This document shows positions 26,119 to 35,207 of a DNA stretch of 41,870 nucleotides, piece by piece. Both the position numbers and the translations under genes were made by a program. Each line of letters begins with the position of its first letter. Position 1 is the stretch's first letter. This stretch comes from JAJRRH01 sp047638815 (GTDB lineage: Bacteria > Bacteroidota > Bacteroidia > Flavobacteriales_D > JABDKJ01), in NCBI GenBank assembly GCA_047638815.1, contig JBLIMR010000020.1, positions 1-41,870 on the forward strand, written 5' to 3'. The notes under the pieces are model-generated. The model was not told the DNA's origin. It saw nothing but the letters and a program-made list of their open reading frames with translations, and searched no databases.

Positions 26119-26682
26119 ATGGAAGAGGGAATTTTTGCAACAATACATACGCCAAAAGGCAAAGTGAAATTGAATTTGGAGTTTGAGAAAACTCCTATAA
26201 CTGTGGCAAACTTTATTGGTTTGGCAGAAGGGAAAATTAAAAATGAACTGAAAGGTCAGGATGAACCATACTATGACGGATTAAATTTCCACAGAGTTAT
26301 TAGCGTACATAACGGGGATGGACAGGATTTTATGGTGCAAGGTGGTTGCCCTGAGAAAAGTGGTAGAGGTAATCCAGGATATAGTTTTCAGGATGAATTT
26401 GACCCATCTTTAGTTCACGATAGACCAGGAATACTTTCAATGGCGAATGCTGGACCTCATACTAATGGTAGTCAATTCTTTATTACTTGTATTCCAACGC
26501 CTCATCTAAATGGGGGGCATACCGTTTTTGGTCATGTGATAGAAGGACTAGAGGTTGTAACTGGTGGTATTGTAAGTGGGGATGAAATATCTAAGGTAGA
26601 AATTGAATATGTTGGAGAAAATGCAAAATCATTTGACGCAGCGACCATTTTCAATGCTGGAGCAACGCTTCAGTATAGATAA
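26119..26682 (+). CDS. Cytoplasmic cyclophilin-type peptidyl-prolyl isomerase
   Basis: 187 residues, a near-direct paralogue of the gene before it but lacking signal and linker. The cyclophilin motifs match step for step: VANFIGLAEG, FHRVISVHNGDGQDFMVQGG, SMANAGPHTNGSQFFIT and TPHLNGGHTVFGHVIEGL. Length is typical of single-domain bacterial cyclophilins. Same direction and 27-base spacing suggest one transcript serving both compartments. The shared terminator lies inside the next, convergent gene. Confidence 0.9.
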   Translation: MEEGIFATIHTPKGKVKLNLEFEKTPITVANFIGLAEGKIKNELKGQDEPYYDGLNFHRVISVHNGDGQDFMVQGGCPEKSGRGNPGYSFQDEFDPSLVHDRPGILSMANAGPHTNGSQFFITCIPTPHLNGGHTVFGHVIEGLEVVTGGIVSGDEISKVEIEYVGENAKSFDAATIFNAGATLQYR

Positions 26683-26697
26683 AAGTAAATTTAAAAA

Positions 26698-28941
26698 TTA
26701 TTTAAGCAGGTATTTGATTCTTTCGAATGCCTGCTTATTTTTTTTCAACTGAAGGCCTTCCTTTATTATCAGCTTTTCTTTTTTAGTAAGGTGATAACTC
26801 ATTGAGACATCCAATTCTCTATCTGCGGCCATTTCTAGGTATATTTCCTCAATATCTTGATCAATACAACTTCGTAATTCCTGGATCATTTGATCATGTG
26901 TGAAATCATGTACTCTTGTGAAATTATTGTACAAGTTTCCTAATGGGCTTGTAAGTCGACTAAATAATGAGTTGCTCTGGTTGATTGGTTTGTAAATCTG
27001 TTTTGACTTATCCCTTACAGATATAATGACAACACCACTCGTATTTTCTTCTATCCAACTCTGAAGTGAGAAGATGTACTGAAATGAAGTTTTGAAACCA
27101 TAATTATCACGCATACCGGCATCCATTATCACAACTTCTGGTTCAGTAGGTAAGCTAACTTGGGGTAATATGTAAGGGAAGGTTGCATTGGCTCTCAAGG
27201 CCGAACTAAGTTTAGTGTTCTTGGCATCATGATTTTTGAAAAATCTATTGAATTCAATGTTTTCATTATTGTTGGGACTACCGATGCCTTTTTCATATGA
27301 TATCATGTAAGAGATCGGTTGAGAAGAAATTAGCATTCGCCTTCCATCACTCACAATGGTAGGTGATAATATCATCATGGGCATTTCAGCATTATTTACC
27401 GGAGAATAATAATCGCCAAGACTTTTATCTAATATGCCGTGCGTGTTGATGTTCAGTTTTTGCTCAAAACTATATGCTCTATCCTTGGGATATTTGTGAC
27501 CATTTGATTCAAATTTTCTAATACCTGAAAAAAGATCAAAAGTGGTCAAGTGCAAAAGCAATGGATTTAAGATATCATTTCCAATGGTTGAGATTTCGTC
27601 ACTTTTATTATACCACGGATTTTCCCCTTCCAAATAATTCAATTCTCGAACATATGCTGCCCCTAACATTCCTCCTGATGCCCCTGACATGAGGACAGTA
27701 TGATCCAAGAGTTTGCCATTTGTAATGCTATCAGCGTATGCTAAACTTTGGCAAGTCCAAAGCGCTGATCGCAATCCACCGCCACTGCAATTTATTATGA
27801 TGAGCTTGGGCTTTTCTCCCTGTGCTGAACTGACTTTACTTTTCCAATTGTCTAATCTAGCTTGATCGTGTTGAATGTCCTCAGACACTAGTTTATGATC
27901 AATAATATTAATCTCACTTTCCTTGTACTGGGCTGGTTCTTGGTCATAGTCTAATCCATACAGCGCATTGTTTATGAAATTAAAATAAGTGCTTGAAGAA
28001 AAGAAGTTTATTCCCATTCCAAGTAGAAGCAATAGCGTTAAAGTCCATCCTCTTGCCCATGAAAGGAATACCGAAATTATCATGAGCATGAATGTAAAGC
28101 TCAATAAAATACTTGCCCCTCCAGGTAATATGAACAATTCGAAATCAGAAAATATACCTATGAGCAGAAAGTTAATAATTAGTAATAGCTCAAAAATTGT
28201 CGCGTTGATATGATTTTGATAAAATACTTTCCTCAATAATTCCTTGTCATAGTGTTTAGCATTTCTAGCTAATTTTAGTGATGAGAAATTTTTCAAATAG
28301 GAATCTACTCTCCATGAAATTTTCCCAGCCTTATTGTAATACCAATTCCCCTTGGATCTCAATGATGGTACTCCAGTTTTTTTAGGTAATTTCTCTTCAG
28401 AGTTTTTTACATATGCTTCAATCGTTTTGTTTGTTCTGAAAAAGTAAAAGAATGAAAGAAAGAAGAACAAGAACAGGCCAAATAGAAAACCGAGGATGTT
28501 CAAGATGATGCTCCCTATGCTTTCTAACTCCGCATTGTATTGAAAGTAACAAGACTGAAATATGAAATACAAAGTAAAACTTGCGGGAATGATAAAATTG
28601 TTCACCGAAAATTTATAGAATGGTTTAGAGAGTGTAGCAAGAAATGGAAATCGATGGGCATGTATTATGTATGTGTAGATATTAAATGCCATTATAAACC
28701 CACCTAAGGCAAATCCTGTCAGGGCAAAAGATGCAAATCCTACTTTTCCAAGATATTCGGGGTAAAGAAATAGATATGCGACACCATATTTGGAGGCCAA
28801 GAAGTTTCCTGTATAACCTAAAAGCAAAAACCAGAAAATTAAAAGCAGGTGATTTCTTTTGATATGAAGTAATATCAACTGAAACGGAAAGAAGTACAAG
28901 ATCCTGTTTAAGGCCTTATAGGATGTCTCTTTGTTTTTCAA
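26698..28941 (-). CDS. Patatin-like phospholipase with N-terminal multi-helix membrane domain
   Basis: 747 residues. The first 330 or so are hydrophobic, with about eight likely membrane helices (e.g. 33-50, 76-98, 113-132, 146-172, 242-262, 265-290). The C-terminal half is patatin-like: the oxyanion loop NCSGGGLRSALW, the nucleophile elbow SGASGG with Ser422, and the catalytic Asp607 in DAGMRDNYG. The elbow and the DxG dyad are intact, so it is likely an active acyl hydrolase. The topology would hold the lipase domain at the membrane. It diverges from a phospholipase-C-like gene and converges on the isomerase operon; its last codons double as that operon's terminator. Confidence 0.8.
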   Translation of the reverse strand: MKNKETSYKALNRILYFFPFQLILLHIKRNHLLLIFWFLLLGYTGNFLASKYGVAYLFLYPEYLGKVGFASFALTGFALGGFIMAFNIYTYIIHAHRFPFLATLSKPFYKFSVNNFIIPASFTLYFIFQSCYFQYNAELESIGSIILNILGFLFGLFLFFFLSFFYFFRTNKTIEAYVKNSEEKLPKKTGVPSLRSKGNWYYNKAGKISWRVDSYLKNFSSLKLARNAKHYDKELLRKVFYQNHINATIFELLLIINFLLIGIFSDFELFILPGGASILLSFTFMLMIISVFLSWARGWTLTLLLLLGMGINFFSSSTYFNFINNALYGLDYDQEPAQYKESEINIIDHKLVSEDIQHDQARLDNWKSKVSSAQGEKPKLIIINCSGGGLRSALWTCQSLAYADSITNGKLLDHTVLMSGASGGMLGAAYVRELNYLEGENPWYNKSDEISTIGNDILNPLLLHLTTFDLFSGIRKFESNGHKYPKDRAYSFEQKLNINTHGILDKSLGDYYSPVNNAEMPMMILSPTIVSDGRRMLISSQPISYMISYEKGIGSPNNNENIEFNRFFKNHDAKNTKLSSALRANATFPYILPQVSLPTEPEVVIMDAGMRDNYGFKTSFQYIFSLQSWIEENTSGVVIISVRDKSKQIYKPINQSNSLFSRLTSPLGNLYNNFTRVHDFTHDQMIQELRSCIDQDIEEIYLEMAADRELDVSMSYHLTKKEKLIIKEGLQLKKNKQAFERIKYLLK
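26703..26745 (+). terminator. Intrinsic terminator inside a convergent coding sequence
   Basis: TAAGCAGG (26703-26710) and CCTGCTTA (26730-26737) form a stem that extends inward to about 14 pairs with two G-T pairs, followed by T8 at 26738-26745. It would end the isomerase transcript. The same bases encode the last dozen residues of the leftward lipase gene. Confidence 0.8.
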
Positions 28942-29071
28942 GTCTCTTAGAATTCAAGTGTTTCAGAGCAAATCTGGTATTATATATAACGTATTATTTG
29001 CTCAAAAGATACAGGAATTAACTGTTTTATTTTTAGCTTTATGTTTTACTTTTAACAAAAGGGAAATTTAC

Positions 29072-30076
29072 ATGAGAAAAGGAATTGTTGTTCTATTGCT
29101 ATTGTTCTTTTGCGTTTATGATTCTGTTGATGCATCTAAGTCCATTGCTAGCACGGTTTGGGGCTTTTATGGACATAAGAGAATCAATAGAATGGCCACT
29201 TTCACCTTACCTCCTGAGATGTTTCCGTTCTTCAAAAGAAATATAGAATATGTCACTGAACATGCGGTTGATCCGGATAAAAGGAGATATGCAGCTGAAG
29301 GGGAAGCCCCAAGGCATTATATTGACATTGATCATTATATTGAGCATGGTGAAGATCCATTCGAAGTTGTTCCTAAAATGTGGGATGAGGCGGTTGTTAA
29401 GTTCACAGAGGACACCTTACTAGCTTATGGAATTGTTCCATGGCACATAGAGGTAATGATAGGCCGTCTCACACAAGCCTTTCGTGAGAAAGATGCTCAT
29501 TATATACTAAGTATGGCATCCGATCTTGGACATTATATTGGTGATGCTCATGTGCCTTTACATACCACAGAGAATTATAATGGACAGTTCACAGATCAAA
29601 AAGGGATTCACGGTTTTTGGGAATCTCGAATTCCTGAAATGCATGCGAATGACTATGATTATTTTACTGGTCGAGCAACTTACATTGAAAATATCTCAGA
29701 TGAAGTTTGGGATGTTGTTAGAGGCAGCCATTATGCCTTGGACTCAGTACTTGGGTTTGAAAAGGATCTCACTCAGGAGTTCGCAACTGACGAGAAATAT
29801 AGTTATGAGACGAGAGGCGCTACAACAGTAAAAGTTTATTCAAAGGACTTTACAAATGAATATAATGCAATGATGGGGGATATGGTGGAGCGTAGAATGA
29901 GACAATCAATTATTATGGTCGGATCTGCTTGGTATACTGCATGGGTGAAAGCAGGCCAACCAGATTTAGATGAGCTTGATCAACCCGTAGTCTCTGAAGA
30001 AGAACTTCAAAGGCAAAAGGAATTAGAACTAAAGTTTAGAGATGGTAAAATTAAGGGGCGAGAACACGCCCACTAG
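29072..30076 (+). CDS. Zinc-dependent phospholipase C-like protein
   Basis: 334 residues from ATG 29072; the frame is open to 28931 but the earlier part overlaps the divergent gene and lacks a signal. From 29072 there is a signal peptide (about 1-22, ending VDA|S). The mature protein starts SIASTVWGFYGHKRINRMA, the Trp-first layout of the Zn_dep_PLPC/S1-P1 nuclease fold. Histidine-rich metal motifs follow: HYIDIDHY, SDLGHYIGDAHVPLHT and GIHGFWES. The tail (about 305-334) is charged and helical. Substrate (phospholipid or otherwise) is not shown by the sequence. Confidence 0.8.
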   Translation: MRKGIVVLLLLFFCVYDSVDASKSIASTVWGFYGHKRINRMATFTLPPEMFPFFKRNIEYVTEHAVDPDKRRYAAEGEAPRHYIDIDHYIEHGEDPFEVVPKMWDEAVVKFTEDTLLAYGIVPWHIEVMIGRLTQAFREKDAHYILSMASDLGHYIGDAHVPLHTTENYNGQFTDQKGIHGFWESRIPEMHANDYDYFTGRATYIENISDEVWDVVRGSHYALDSVLGFEKDLTQEFATDEKYSYETRGATTVKVYSKDFTNEYNAMMGDMVERRMRQSIIMVGSAWYTAWVKAGQPDLDELDQPVVSEEELQRQKELELKFRDGKIKGREHAH

Positions 30077-30477
30077 TTATCTATCATTTTTGTGACGCTT
30101 AAAAATGGGTCTATTTGGCATTCAAAATTGCGAAATGTTTTAAATAACTAGCGTGTGATGGCATGTGAAAAACGCGGGCCAGTGTTGGCGAGAATTGTCT
30201 TTGTTACTTCGTCTTGAAGTATTCGTTAACAAAAATCAATAAATTCTGTAAAGCGTTCTATGATCAATAGCCGGTCAAAAGACAAGTGCCGGGAAGAAGC
30301 ATTTTTTTCACTAGATCTTTTTGGTTCGACTTTTCATCAATTGGAAAAAATGAATAATGTTAATGCGAAGGATTAAATGTGAATTACTAATTTAACGATA
30401 ACAAAAGATATAAACAAGTACCGTTTATAGCGTGCAGAAAAGCCGTGCAAACAGTTTATATCTAATATGTATTACGA
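30077..30477. other. Gene-free gap with GC-richer hairpin-forming segment
   Basis: No coding frame is supported. Around 30165-30190 the sequence turns GC-rich (ACGCGGGCCAGTGTTGGCG). TTTGTTA (30200-30206) and TAACAAA (30227-30233) can pair, with ACTTC/GAAGT (30206-30210, 30216-30220) inside. A CCGG...CCGG segment follows near 30272-30293. It looks like the remains of a repeat or mobile tail, but I do not recognise it. Confidence 0.4.
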
Positions 30478-30807
30478 TTATAAATTATCGAAGCTGAGAT
30501 CAGAAGTTGACCCTTCATTTTCTGAATCACTGTATTTGTCATCAGTTGATTTGATTCTTTCAATTTCTGATAATGCATCTTTAAGCCCATCAGCAAACTT
30601 GTCGAAATCCTCTTTATACAAGAATAATTTGTGTTTTTCGTAGAAAAACTCACCATCATCTTTAGTCTTCTTCTTGCTCTCGGTAATGGTTAAATACAGA
30701 TCATTACCTCTTGTCGCTTTCACATCGAAGAAGTATGTTCTTTTCCCTGCTCTTACAGCATTTGAGTACATTTCGTCTTGCTGATAATTCTTCTTGTCGC
30801 CCTCCAT
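30478..30807 (-). CDS. DUF3276 (PUR-type) nucleic-acid-binding protein
   Basis: 109 residues, one PUR-like domain: AGKRTYFFDVKATRGNDLYLTITESKK then FFYEKHKLFLYKEDFDKFADGLKDAL. These are Bacteroidota homologues of the eukaryotic PUR-alpha family, for which structural work supports single-stranded nucleic-acid binding. The acidic C-terminal tail (about 90-109) is variable. The -7 box TATATTTG lies 42 bases upstream, so it probably has its own transcript. The Bacteroidota role is unknown. Confidence 0.88.
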   Translation of the reverse strand: MEGDKKNYQQDEMYSNAVRAGKRTYFFDVKATRGNDLYLTITESKKKTKDDGEFFYEKHKLFLYKEDFDKFADGLKDALSEIERIKSTDDKYSDSENEGSTSDLSFDNL

Positions 30808-30848
30808 ATGTTAAAGATTACGGTTTAGTATCCTTGTTTAATTATTTT

Positions 30849-30856
30849 CAAATATA
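30849..30856 (-). promoter_or_regulatory. -7 element for the DUF3276 gene
   Basis: Leftward TATATTTG (plus-strand CAAATATA) is an exact TAnnTTTG match, lying between the ABC exporter stop and the DUF3276 ATG. Confidence 0.5.
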
Positions 30857-30879
30857 TCAATGTTTTACACAATTTTAAC

Positions 30880-32748
30880 TCAAATAGCGACTTTTTTTAC
30901 ACCTTGAATTATTTGTTTATCGTAAATTGAACGGTAATTACCGTTCAATGATATGAGTTCATCGTGGGTACCCTGTTCAACAATAACACCTTTATCCAAG
31001 ACTAAAATGTGATCTGCATTTTTAATACTCGAGACACGATGACTAATCATTATTGCTGTTTTGTTTGCCATCAGATGTTTCAGATTATTCAGTATTTCTT
31101 CCTCAGTTTCTGTATCTACTGCTGATAGACTATCATCAAAGATTAGGATTTGAGGCTTTCTAATTAAAGCTCTCGCAATAGAAACACGTTGTTTTTGTCC
31201 ACCCGATAACGTAATTCCCCATTCTCCCACTTTAGTCTCATATTGTTCTGGGAAGTCCATAATGTTGGCGTGCACGTTCGCATATTTTGAGACCTCCTGA
31301 ACTTCAGATAAACTCTTTGATTCAGGATGACCGAATGCTATATTGTTTTTAATGCTATCAGAAAATAAAAAGACCTCTTGCGGTACATAACCTATATTGG
31401 AGCGCAGAGAATGTAAATTGTAATCCCGGATAGAACGTCCGTCTATTTTAATTTCCCCATCCGAAACATCATAAAGCCTAAGAATCAAATTTGCAATAGT
31501 TGATTTTCCTGATCCGGTTTTCCCAATAATGGCCGTGGTTTTCCCTGATTCTATTTTAAAGCTGGCACCCTTTAATGCTTTGATTTTTGATTCGGGATAT
31601 TCAAAAGAGACATTTTCGAACTCAATGTTGCCGTTAAAGTTTGTTGGATTGAAGTCGCCAGAAACAAATTCTGGTTCTTTTTCTAAAAATTGATTGATTC
31701 TCTCTTGAGAAGCGGCCGCTTGCATAGCCATGGAACTTACCCAACCAACTGCAGCAAATGGCCAAGTCAGCATATTGATATAAATAACAAAAGCAGTAAG
31801 GTCTCCAGGTGTAAGGCCAGCACCATCTATGATCATGTTGCTCCCAATAAAAATTGTTAGTAAGGTGCTTACTCCAATGATCAAAACGATAGTAGGTAAG
31901 AACATTGAATTGACTTTTACCAGATCAATATTTTTATTTAAGTAGTCCTCAGTCTCATCTGCAAAAAATGCATTGAATTGGCTTGTCCTATTAAATGCTT
32001 TAAGTATCCTTATCCCTGCAACGCTCTCTTGAACAAATGAAGTTAAGTTGGATTGTTGTCTTTGTATGATTTCACTAAGCTTATTTATTCTTCTACCTAC
32101 TACATAAATAATGATAGACATGATTGGCAGGGGAACTAGAACGTAGAGACTTAACTCTGGAGAAATAGACACCATAAAGTAGATGGCTAAAATCGATCTG
32201 GCAGTGAGATTAATAGTATACATTACTGCAGGACCTAGGTACATCCTTACCTTACTGACATCTTCAGAAATTCTGTTCATTAAATCTCCAGTGCTATTAA
32301 CTTTATAGAAACTGAAATTCAACTTTTGATACTGTGCGAATATTGTGTTTTTTAAGTCAAACTCAATAAGCCTTGACATAATGATTAAAGTTTGCCTAGT
32401 CATGAATAGAAAAACGCCACTCACCACAGAAATGAGTATGTATAGAATAACAACAAGTAATCCTGCGGTAGTCATCAGCTTGGGCAAATCTTCCCTTGTA
32501 AACGATGTTTGGTTGAATATATCGAAATCGAACCACATGTTAACAACCTCAAAAATAGGAGGGAGACTGACTTCAATTGGAAAACTGTGAACCATTTGAC
32601 TCGTATTTACGAGAAAATCGACTGCTTGTCTAATTAGGAGAGGTCTAAAGACATCAAAGAAATTTGATGCAAAGACAAATAGAGCTCCCATAAAAAGACG
32701 GGATCGATACTTCCAAAAAAATTTATTGAGGTAGGCCAGGCTCTTCAT
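30880..32748 (-). CDS. ABC exporter, MdlA-like half-transporter
   Basis: 622 residues: six-helix exporter domain (about 15-330) fused to an ATPase. Walker A GKTGSGKST is near 408, the signature LSGGQKQRVSIARAL is canonical, and Walker B reads ILIFDDSLSAVD near 537. Here the usual catalytic Glu after Walker B is Asp. The DDSLSAVD form marks the MdlA/YheI-like partner of heterodimeric exporters, whose mate carries the intact site; no mate is in the window. It could export lipids or drugs as a homodimer or with a distant partner. It has its own -7 box close to the start. Confidence 0.88.
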   Translation of the reverse strand: MKSLAYLNKFFWKYRSRLFMGALFVFASNFFDVFRPLLIRQAVDFLVNTSQMVHSFPIEVSLPPIFEVVNMWFDFDIFNQTSFTREDLPKLMTTAGLLVVILYILISVVSGVFLFMTRQTLIIMSRLIEFDLKNTIFAQYQKLNFSFYKVNSTGDLMNRISEDVSKVRMYLGPAVMYTINLTARSILAIYFMVSISPELSLYVLVPLPIMSIIIYVVGRRINKLSEIIQRQQSNLTSFVQESVAGIRILKAFNRTSQFNAFFADETEDYLNKNIDLVKVNSMFLPTIVLIIGVSTLLTIFIGSNMIIDGAGLTPGDLTAFVIYINMLTWPFAAVGWVSSMAMQAAASQERINQFLEKEPEFVSGDFNPTNFNGNIEFENVSFEYPESKIKALKGASFKIESGKTTAIIGKTGSGKSTIANLILRLYDVSDGEIKIDGRSIRDYNLHSLRSNIGYVPQEVFLFSDSIKNNIAFGHPESKSLSEVQEVSKYANVHANIMDFPEQYETKVGEWGITLSGGQKQRVSIARALIRKPQILIFDDSLSAVDTETEEEILNNLKHLMANKTAIMISHRVSSIKNADHILVLDKGVIVEQGTHDELISLNGNYRSIYDKQIIQGVKKVAI

Positions 32749-32765
32749 TCTCTATCCAATTGAAG

Positions 32766-32773
32766 CAAATCTA
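32766..32773 (-). promoter_or_regulatory. -7 element for the ABC exporter
   Basis: Leftward TAGATTTG (plus-strand CAAATCTA) matches TAnnTTTG exactly, 18 bases before the ATG, implying a very short leader. Confidence 0.5.
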
Positions 32774-32864
32774 CGATTTATAATTTCACGATCAGACTAA
32801 TGTTATGGACTAATATTCGCGGGTATAAATTTACAAATAGAAAGTTATTTCGTTATGATAATGT

Positions 32865-33596
32865 TTAGCCTTTAAGAGCCAATTTAGCTTTCTGCGCAAT
32901 AACGATTTCACGTACTTCCTTCGAGAATCCAATTGGATCTGTTTCAAATTTGGTATGAGGCACCGGTTCACCAAAGTGGATTAATATTTTCCCTGAATTT
33001 GTTTTGTATGTTCCCGAAGGCCAGACTTCTCTTGCGCCATGAATCGTAACGGGTATAACATCAGTTTTCGCTTGAATTGCCAGAGCAAATAATCCTTTTT
33101 TGAACTGGCCAATTTCTCCAGTCTTTGTTCTTGATCCCTCCGGAAATGAAATGATGTTCTTGCCATTTCGTATCATATCAGCAGCTTGTTGAAGACTTTC
33201 TTTTGCCTTGGTCGAGTTTTTTCTGTCAACAAATAACATTCCTGATAAGGAAATGAACCAACCTATTATGGGGGCCTTTCTTAACTCTGCTTTCGCAATG
33301 AAATAGAGTATTCGAGGACTTTGCCAATATATTGCTGGTGTATCCAAGTGAGACTCATGGTTGGATGCGAACACATAGCTTTTTTTTGAATCAAGATTAT
33401 CAAGTCCCGTAGTTGTGACTCTTGCACCAAGAATCCAAAGAGCTGGGGGGATAAAGACGTACTTAATCCAAAGCATTCCCCATTTTCCTTGGTCGCCAAA
33501 TAGTTTGCCAATAAGCAGTAAAATTGAGCCAAACGAGCCCGCAATAATAAGCCAAGATACTGCGAGTATATTACGAATTGTTCTAAAGATGATCAT
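32865..33596 (-). CDS. plsC: 1-acyl-sn-glycerol-3-phosphate acyltransferase (PlsC family)
   Basis: 243 residues. A membrane segment at about 8-32 precedes the acyltransferase motifs: NHESHLD (His80-x4-Asp85), FVDRKNS and FPEGSRTK, with VIPVTIHGA after them. The order and spacing are those of PlsC, which acylates lysophosphatidic acid to phosphatidic acid in phospholipid synthesis at the inner membrane. Related proteins acylate other lipids, so the exact acceptor is inferred. It lies 97 bases downstream of the FAH-type gene. Confidence 0.87.
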   Translation of the reverse strand: MIIFRTIRNILAVSWLIIAGSFGSILLLIGKLFGDQGKWGMLWIKYVFIPPALWILGARVTTTGLDNLDSKKSYVFASNHESHLDTPAIYWQSPRILYFIAKAELRKAPIIGWFISLSGMLFVDRKNSTKAKESLQQAADMIRNGKNIISFPEGSRTKTGEIGQFKKGLFALAIQAKTDVIPVTIHGAREVWPSGTYKTNSGKILIHFGEPVPHTKFETDPIGFSKEVREIVIAQKAKLALKG

Positions 33597-33693
33597 AGTT
33601 CATTTATTGGTTTACATCGTCCATTTCGAGGGTACGAACCCAATTCCGACTATTGCACCTAATATTATTTCCATCACTGTCTAAATAGTATAA

Positions 33694-34308
33694 TTAACGC
33701 ACGTTCAATTCTAATAAGGATTCCTCTCCTATAAAGGCTTCTAACTTATCCCCAATTTGCACAGGACCAACCCCTTTGGGTGTTCCTGTGAATATGAGAT
33801 CTCCTGTTTTAAGGATGAATATTTCTGATACTTCTTTTATTATTCTGTCTACAGAGAAAACCATATTCTTGGTGTTGTCCATTTGTACAATCGCTCCATT
33901 TTTTTTAAGAGAAAAGTTAATGTCTTGGACGGATGTGAAATTTGAAAGTGGTAAGAATTTTTTACTTAAAGGTGCGGAAAAATCAAAAGCCTTGGCTATT
34001 TCCCAAGGATGCCCATTATCCTTGCACTTTTGCTGTAAATCTCTTGCCGTAAAATCAATGCCAATACCTATTTCATTATAATACTTATGGGCAAACCTTT
34101 CCTCAATATTTTTTCCGACTTTATTTATCCGAATAACAATTTCAACTTCAAAATGTAAATCTTTGGTGAAAGTAGGGTAGAAAAACGGATGGCCCTTTGG
34201 AATAAGGGCAGAATCGGGCTTTAAAAAAATGACGGGCTTATCTGGTACTTTATTGCCTAATTCCTTCGCATGCTCTGCATAATTCCTGCCGATACAGATG
34301 ATCTTCAT
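33694..34308 (-). CDS. Fumarylacetoacetate hydrolase family protein
   Basis: 204 residues, the compact single-domain form. It opens IICIGRNYAEHAKEL and has PVIFLKPDSAL, the metal-ligand run DLHFEVEIVIRI, then IGIDFTARDLQ and the closing TGDLIFTGTPKGVGPV. Members cleave or decarboxylate 2,4-dioxo acids with a divalent metal; many small ones, like YcgM/FAHD1, are acylpyruvases or oxaloacetate decarboxylases. The exact substrate is not shown. The start codon is 1 base from the stop of the exonuclease gene, so the pair is coupled. Confidence 0.88.
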   Translation of the reverse strand: MKIICIGRNYAEHAKELGNKVPDKPVIFLKPDSALIPKGHPFFYPTFTKDLHFEVEIVIRINKVGKNIEERFAHKYYNEIGIGIDFTARDLQQKCKDNGHPWEIAKAFDFSAPLSKKFLPLSNFTSVQDINFSLKKNGAIVQMDNTKNMVFSVDRIIKEVSEIFILKTGDLIFTGTPKGVGPVQIGDKLEAFIGEESLLELNVR

Positions 34309-34309
34309 T

Positions 34310-35086
34310 CTAGTCAGTAACTGTTTTCATTGATTTCCATACTCTTTTAAGCACTTTCTTAGTATACATAGGAAAGTCAGCATTCATCATCCAAGCATAA
34401 TAAGAAGGCTCGGCCGTGAAGACATCAACTAAGGTTTTGTCTTTGTGTTTGCCGAAGTTAAAGGCTTCTACATCGTCCTCATTAAAAACAATCCTTCCGG
34501 CAAAATCGGCTAATCTTCTGTTGCCTTTTGAAAAATCAGCAAGGAAATCAACGTCATTTTCAAGCTCACTATATCTATCCAATTGTGCCTCTAAAACCTC
34601 AAATGTGGCCATTGTATCTGCCTCTGCAGAATGTGCATTAGTGAGTTCTTTACCACAGTAATATTTGTATGCTGCAACCAATGTCCTTTGTTCCATTTTG
34701 TGAAAAATGGTTTGCACATCAACAAATTTACGATCACTTATATCATAGCTTTCATTCACTCGTAAAAACTCCTCACTCAATAACGGTACGTCAAATCTAT
34801 TTGAATTATAACCAGCCATATCACAACCTTTAATAAATTCAAAAACTTCTTCCGCTATATATTCAAAGGTAGGAGCAGCAATAATATCCTTGTCATAGAT
34901 GCCATGAATCTCTGAAACCACCTGTGGAATCGGGATTGTTGGGTTGACCTTTTTGGTGTAGATGTCTTTGGTGTTGTCAGTTAATATTTTGACAATAGAG
35001 ATTTCTACTATTCTATCAGAACTAACATTAGTTCCTGTAGTTTCTAGATCAAAAAAGGCAAGTGGTCGTTTAAGGTTAAGTTTCAT
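34310..35086 (-). CDS. DnaQ-like 3'-5' exonuclease (DEDDh)
   Basis: 258 residues. The DEDDh residues are visible: FFDLETTG (Asp13, Glu15), AGYNSNRFDVPLL (Asp of ExoII) and NAHSAEADTMAT (His and Asp of ExoIII). A C-terminal region of about 70 residues contains FNFGKHKDKTLVDVF and YYAWMM, a small module often attached to such exonucleases. It is likely a stand-alone nuclease in repair or RNA/DNA trimming rather than the polymerase III proofreader. It begins a tight pair with the FAH-family gene. Confidence 0.87.
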   Translation of the reverse strand: MKLNLKRPLAFFDLETTGTNVSSDRIVEISIVKILTDNTKDIYTKKVNPTIPIPQVVSEIHGIYDKDIIAAPTFEYIAEEVFEFIKGCDMAGYNSNRFDVPLLSEEFLRVNESYDISDRKFVDVQTIFHKMEQRTLVAAYKYYCGKELTNAHSAEADTMATFEVLEAQLDRYSELENDVDFLADFSKGNRRLADFAGRIVFNEDDVEAFNFGKHKDKTLVDVFTAEPSYYAWMMNADFPMYTKKVLKRVWKSMKTVTD

Positions 35087-35207
35087 ATTTTTTCTATTGT
35101 ATAATTGGTTAGAGTGACCTTGATAATTAAGTGCGTGTAAAAGTAAGTAATTATTGTGCTAGCGTAGTATTTAAGTCCATAGGATTCTATCATATTGTTA
35201 GTATCGA

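Noticed and set aside
28931..29071. Extended N-terminus of the phospholipase-C-like gene
   Set aside because: It overlaps the divergent lipase start, and the true signal peptide starts at 29072.
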